Shown: piece after piece, positions 60,301 through 64,000 of the stretch
Position numbering within the stretch: position 1 is the first letter of the stretch
Layout of the letters: each line of letters opens with the position of its first letter
Assembly: GCA_043228905.1 (NCBI GenBank)
Contig: JBHGNT010000015.1
Location: forward strand, 13,640,001 to 13,704,000
Source of the DNA: Azolla caroliniana
Lineage: Eukaryota > Polypodiophyta
Reading direction: 5' to 3'
DNA length: 64,000 nt
Translations under genes and position numbers: made by a program
Notes under the pieces: generated by a model
Databases searched by the model: none
Told to the model about the DNA's origin: nothing
Seen by the model: the letters and a program-made list of their open reading frames with translations, nothing else

Positions 60301-61350
60301 GTCAAGTTGGGATTACCGGAGTCGAACTAGAGGCACATACTTGAGGTGCCTTTCAGATACCAGAGTATCCACTTGACCGTGTTCCAGTGCTCTTTTCCGG
60401 GATTGCTCATGAACCAGCTCACCAGTCCGATCGCATATCTAATATCTGGCCGGGTACATACGATCGCGTACATCAAGCTTCCGACAGCAGAGGCATATGG
60501 TATCTTCATCATATCCATCTTCTCCTCCTTTGTCCTTGGGCTTTTTTTTCCGGATAGTTTGCAGTTTGCCGGAACTGTCGATCCGACCGGTTTAGCCTCT
60601 GACATGTTGAACTGTTGAAGCACCTTTGTCACATACTTCTCCTGTGCCAACCACAACAACTTCTTCGACTGGTCCCGGATGATGTGCATTCCCAATATCT
60701 GTCTTGCCGGACCCAAGTCTTTCATTGAGAAGGTCCAGTTCAGAGCCTTCTTCAGCATCCGAATCTTGCCTTGGTCTCGTCCGAAGATCAGCATATCATC
60801 CACATATAGGAAGAGTATCAGGAAGTCTTCTCCGTCAAATTTCTTCACAAACACGCAACGATCGGTCTACGTCTTGTGGTACCCATGGTCGGTCATGAAG
60901 GAGTCAAACTTCCAGTACCATTGTCGGGGAGCTTGCTTCAGTCCATATAAGCTCTTCTTCAGCCAGCACACCAGGTGCTCCTCCCCTTTCTTCTCAAATC
61001 CTTCCGGTTGATGCATGTAGATCTCCTCTTCAAGGTCACCATGGAGGAATGTTGTCTTGACTTCTAGTTGCTCTACCTCGAGATCCATGCTTGCTGCTAT
61101 GCCCAATACCATCCGGATGGATGTCATCTTCACTGTTGGGGCAAAAATCTCATTGAAGTCCATTCCTTTATTTTGTTGGAAGCCCTTCACCACGATTCAG
61201 GCCTTATACCTTGGTGGATTTCCGGCATCTCCAAGTTTCAGCTTGCTCCGGAGTGCTCTCTTCCCTAAACCCTAAATCCACTTGCTCCAGAGTGCTCTCT
61301 TCCCTTTCGGCAACTCTGTCAGTTCATACGTGTGGTTCTCATGAAGGGAA
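60301..61350 (-). pseudogene. Copia-6 reverse transcriptase with a telomere-like micro-insertion
   Basis: In sense: ELPKGKRALW, a 39-bp near-duplicate carrying TTTAGGGTTTAGGG (61264-61278), GKRALRSKLKLGD, MVKGFQQNKGMDFNEIFAPT, MTSIRMVLGIAASMDLEVEQ, LEVKTTFLHGDLEEEIYMHQ, KKSLYGLKQAPRQWYWKFDS, FLYVDDMLIFGRDQGKIRML with YVDD, MKDLGPARQILGMHIIRDQS, then KIPYASAVGSLMYAIVCTRP and NPGKEHWNTVKWILWYLKGT. There is a frameshift near 60860. Confidence 0.93.
61243..61305. repeat. 39-bp tandem duplication with telomere-type repeat
   Basis: TTGCTCC(G/A)GAGTGCTCTCTTCCCT occurs at 61243-61266 and 61282-61305; between the copies lies CCCTAAACCCTAAATCCAC, two plant telomere units. The period of 39 keeps the RT frame. 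Confidence 0.9.
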
Positions 61351-61359
61351 TCCATCTCA

Positions 61360-61990
61360 TCCTGCATGGCACTCAACCACTTGCGAATGTGGGTGTCTCT
61401 CTTTGCTTCTTCGAAGCTTTCCAGCTCCCCCTCATTGGTTAGGAACACATGCTCTGCATCTAGAAATCTCTAGGGGCCTCTTCTCTCTCGGAGAGGATAT
61501 CTCCGTCCTTGGTTTTTGACTACCAGTTCCTCCATTTGTTCCAAATCCAAATCCAATTCGGTATCTTGTCATGTTCCGGTGTCTCCTTCTTCTTCTTCTT
61601 CTTTGGTTGGTTCGGTTTCTTGTTCGTATCCGGCCGGTTCATCGAGTGTCATCCGGTTGCCGGCCAACATTTGGTTTTCAACCGGGTAGGTCCTTGTGTC
61701 CTCAAACCGGTTTTCATTGGATGATCCAGAGTTCAGCTTCTTCTTCTCTGACTCCCAGTCGGCAATGGTCCTGTCTTCCATGAAGACTTGTCCCGACTCC
61801 GAAATACCTTCTTGTCGACCAGATCCCACACCCAGGAATCAAACTCATCATCGCCGTATCCAAGGAATATGCATGGCCTGGACTTCGGATCAAGCTTTGC
61901 TCTCTTGTCCTTTGCAACATGCACATATGCGAGACACCCGAACACCTTCAGATGCCGAAATTCGAGCCAAATTCCCTTCGACCGGTAGTA
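61360..61990 (-). pseudogene. Copia-6 integrase C-terminus and linker
   Basis: RHLKVFGCLAYVHVAKDKRA, CIFLGYGDDEFDSWVWDLVD, then a shift, VFMEDRTIADWESEKK, EPTKEEEEEGDTGT and a charged linker. It is joined to the front of the core near 61965 by a deletion that removes the region of the catalytic Glu. Confidence 0.88.
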
Positions 61991-62613
61991 CTCCTCGAAC
62001 TGCCCCGGTATTCTCCTCCGTTGTCCACTCGAACTACCTTCAGCTTCTGGCCAATTTCTCTTTCCACTCTCGCGTGGAATTCCTTGAAGATGGATAGCAC
62101 CTGATCCTTCATCTTCAACAGTGAGACCCACAACTTCCGGTTATGGTCGTCTCTGAACGTCCTGAAGTACTGCGATCCGGCATGTGACTTCGTGTCCACT
62201 TGACACACATCGGTATGCACCAACTCCAGTGGTGCATTCCGTCTCATCGGTGGTCTTGACCGGAAGGAGGTTCGGTTTTGCTTGCCGGCTAGGCAATCGG
62301 TGCACTTCTCAAGTTGCATGTCCTTCACCGGAATGAGATTATCTTCGGCAAGTCTCTTCATCCCTTTTTGGCTCATATGACACAGTCTCTTGTGCCACAG
62401 CTCACCGGCTAGGCAATCGGTGCACTTCTCAAGTTGCACGTCCTTCACCGGAATGAGATTATCTTCGGCAAGTCTCTTCATCCCCTTCTGGCTCATATGA
62501 CACAGTCTCTTGTGCCACAGCTCACTGGCAATGTTGGATGCTACGTTCACTTCTTCTTGGTGTATCCGGGCATTCATCAAGTACAATGTGTTGACCGTCC
62601 AGGCTCGAGACAC
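61948..62613 (-). pseudogene. Copia-6 pre-integrase and integrase front half with duplicated HHCC module
   Basis: 221 open codons. The 40-residue unit from AGELWHKRLCHMSQKGMKRL to LEKCTDCL occurs twice in tandem (minus strand 62522-62403 and 62402-62283), then AGKQNRTSFRS. Each unit has the complete HHCC set (WHKRLCH ... CTDC). The core follows: VHTDVCQVDTKSHAGS with the first Asp, FRDDHNRKLW, VRVDNGGEYRG with the second, and then the deletion. The frame stays open through the duplication. Confidence 0.95.
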
Positions 62614-63068
62614 TATTAGGCTTCATTTGCTGAACTTCATGACTCTGTTCCGGATGCTACTCGTGTAGCCTTCATCATCTAGTCGACCGGCTGATATCAT
62701 GTAGTCGAACCTCCGAAACGTGTCCGACATCCTTCAATAGTAACTTGCATCCAGATGATGTCGTCAATAACATGTCTCCTATGCCGCCGACAATTCGGCA
62801 TGTACCTTCATTCCCCATACGGACACAACCATGATCTCTGGCTGTGTAGGACGAGAAGCACCTCCGGTCCGATGTCAGGTGGAACGACGCTCTGGAATCG
62901 ACGACCCACTTGTCTCGTCACCGACAAGGTTTAACTCATTCTCCTCGGTAATGAGCATCAGTTCCTCTTCACTTGTCGCGATCGTAGACGTTCCTTTCCG
63001 ATCCAGGCCTCTCTAGTCCGAACCGTTTCGGTCTGAACTCTTCTTCGAATCGGTAGTGTCAGAGCCAT
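62614..63068 (-). pseudogene. Copia-6 protease
   Basis: Minus-strand frames: SEEELMLITEENELNLVGDE (about 62925-62985), the expected DSGAS region distorted by a short deletion near 62905 (SSIPERRST reading out of frame), HLTSDRRCFSSYTARDHGCV, GNEGTCRIVGGIGDMLLTTS, and LLLKDVGHVSEVRL. Small indels shift the frame several times. Confidence 0.8.
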
Positions 63069-63069
63069 C

Positions 63070-63407
63070 CTAGTACCAGAGCCTCACTAGCTTCCGGAAT
63101 ACCAAAACCTGATTAACGGCATTCTTGTTCTGGAACAGGACGCCAATCTTCTCCCAGAGTTCAGGAGCATTGCTCTCTTCATTGAAGTTGTTGTACATGC
63201 TCATGTCGATGAAGCACCGGATGTATGCCATCGTCTTCATGTGCATCACCTCCCACATTGTGGCCTCGATCTTATCCTGTCTCTTGTCCCGGAACTGTAC
63301 CGGTAACCAAAGAACTTTAACCACCAGCATATCCCTCATCTTCGACTTCCACATTGAGTAGTTGGAGCCGGTGAGCTTGAACATGCTACCGAATGACTCT
63401 TCCATTT
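63070..63407 (-). pseudogene. gag: Copia-6 gag, N-terminal half
   Basis: MEESFGSMFKLTGSNYSMWK, SKMRDMLVVKVLWLPVQFRD, MAYIRCFIDMSMYNNFNEES and VFRKLVRLWY, then a stop and a deletion: the rest of the UBN2 domain and the zinc knuckle (present in Copia-4 and Copia-5) are absent, and the sequence continues at the acidic linker before protease. ATG at 63405, 14 bases after the primer site. Confidence 0.9.
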
Positions 63408-63419
63408 CCTATGTTGTTC

Positions 63420-63431
63420 GCTCTGATACCA
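63420..63431 (-). other. Primer-binding site of Copia-6
   Basis: Minus-strand TGGTATCAGAGC, canonical initiator Met-tRNA site. Confidence 0.93.
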
Positions 63432-63434
63432 AAT

Positions 63435-63566
63435 TGTGAAGAACAGCGCGGAATATTGCTCGACCACAACCAAGTCTTGGATCACTTCAATGGGAATGAA
63501 ACACAAAAATGGGAAATAGAGAGTGAACACACATAAGCAATAGAGAGTACTCAGGATGTTTACGTT
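63435..63566 (-). repeat. 5' LTR of Copia-6, proximal 132 bp only
   Basis: Similar to the corresponding end of the Copia-4 LTR: GGGAATGAAAC, AATAGAGAG, CA(C/G)AATAGAGAGTAC(T/A)CAGG and ATGTTTACGT. Similarity ends at about 63566, where unrelated sequence begins, so the U3 and most of R are lost. Confidence 0.8.
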
Positions 63567-64000
63567 GTCGTGATGATTTTTGGCTACGGTGTGAAACTGA
63601 GTGAGACGAATAAACCAAGGATGGGCAACATTGCACATGCACTTAGCAAATAAGCCTAAGGCCTAGTGGCACTTGAGTTCATACAGAGTGGTGCAAGCAA
63701 GGTTTGAACCTTGCACCTCTAATATACAAGATGTTTGCCTTACTACTAGGACAACTATCATATAGTATAAATTTTATGTATTCCTTTTCATATACGAATT
63801 ATAGACGAAACAACCATAGAAAACCATGTGAAGAAAACCATGGTTCTAAACCCATGGATTGTGCATGTCATAAGAAAAACCATGTCCCCAAAACCATGGT
63901 TCTAAACCCATGGTTTTGTGCATGAATAGAGCTATAAAAACCCTAGTGGAGCTTGTGTAAAGGGGGGCTCAATATGTGATATCACCAACACCACTAACAT
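63567..64000. repeat. SINE-like unit and short repeats at the right edge
   Basis: On the minus strand around 63690-63760, GTCCTAGTAGTAAGGC (A-box-like) and GCAAGGTTCAAACCTTGC (B-box-like) suggest a tRNA-like SINE head, followed by a GTGCATGTGCAATG tail near 63640. A 24-bp block AAAACCATGGTTCTAAACCC... occurs at 63834-63857 and 63890-63913 (56-bp period). CTATAAAAACCC near 63941 is TATA-like and could be the promoter of an LTR continuing beyond the window. Confidence 0.45.

Larger units (their letters stand above)
59823..63566 (-). mobile_element. Copia-6: Ty1/copia, 3' LTR missing
   Basis: In sense: truncated 5' LTR (63566-63435), primer site TGGTATCAGAGC (63431-63420), gag N-terminal half, large gag deletion, protease, integrase with a duplicated zinc module, a deletion in the integrase core, RT, RNase H, and a polypurine tract (minus GTGGAGGGGGAG, 59829-59841). 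The 3' LTR is absent; copia sequence of another copy follows directly. Closest to Copia-4. Confidence 0.9.

Overview
The window looks like gene-free nuclear DNA of a seed plant. I find no intact host gene. Every long coding block I recognise belongs to a Ty1/copia or Ty3/gypsy LTR retrotransposon, and nearly all carry stops, frameshifts or deletions. Evidence for a plant: primer-binding sites of the initiator-Met-tRNA type (TGGTATCAGAGC variants) typical of plant copia, a broken pentatricopeptide-repeat (PPR) gene, LINE and tRNA-like SINE remnants, and TTTAGGG-type telomere motifs. I cannot name the species.

Layout. 1-1532 is AT-rich with a possible SINE. 1533-7646 is a full-length but dead copia element (Copia-1, + strand, 435-bp LTRs) carrying a 529-bp solo-LTR-like gypsy insertion with a perfect GGTAC target duplication. 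7647-28020 is an old, AT-shifted zone without genes. It holds a decayed gypsy integrase/chromodomain (minus), two copies of a GTAGAATAC-rich MITE-like repeat, tRNA-like SINE candidates, two possible solo LTRs, a PPR pseudogene (minus) and a decayed LINE (plus).

28021-33231 is the 3' part of a minus-strand gypsy (Gypsy-A), interrupted inside its LTR by an internally deleted copia (Copia-2, 28461-32158). Gypsy-A is cut at 33232 by a truncated minus-strand Copia-1 copy (33232-35212). 35822-47378 is a three-layer nest: a Gypsy-C LTR was hit by Copia-3 (35969-45503, TSD CTCTT), which was hit by Copia-4 (37130-42097, TSD TATCT). 47379-48872 holds a poly-A junction, a small TATA-preceded ORF, a 36-bp minisatellite and a Copia-1-family fragment. 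48873-53011 is a 3'-truncated minus-strand gypsy (Gypsy-B). 53012-59822 is another minus-strand Copia-1-family copy, split by full-length Copia-5 (53853-59011, + strand). 59823-63566 is Copia-6 (minus), a relative of Copia-4 and Copia-5. The right edge has a SINE-like unit and short repeats.

The interest lies in how the elements are built and broken, not in a host system. Main points: a roughly 200-codon C-terminal pol extension in the Copia-1 family that runs through the polypurine tract into the LTR; an in-frame 120-bp duplication of the integrase zinc module in Copia-6; a solo-LTR-like insertion containing a pol fragment; an 18-bp U3 repeat differing by one unit between the two LTRs of one element; and catalytic-site losses that mostly look like C-to-T decay. 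I found no candidate for a novel host system, defence locus or operon.
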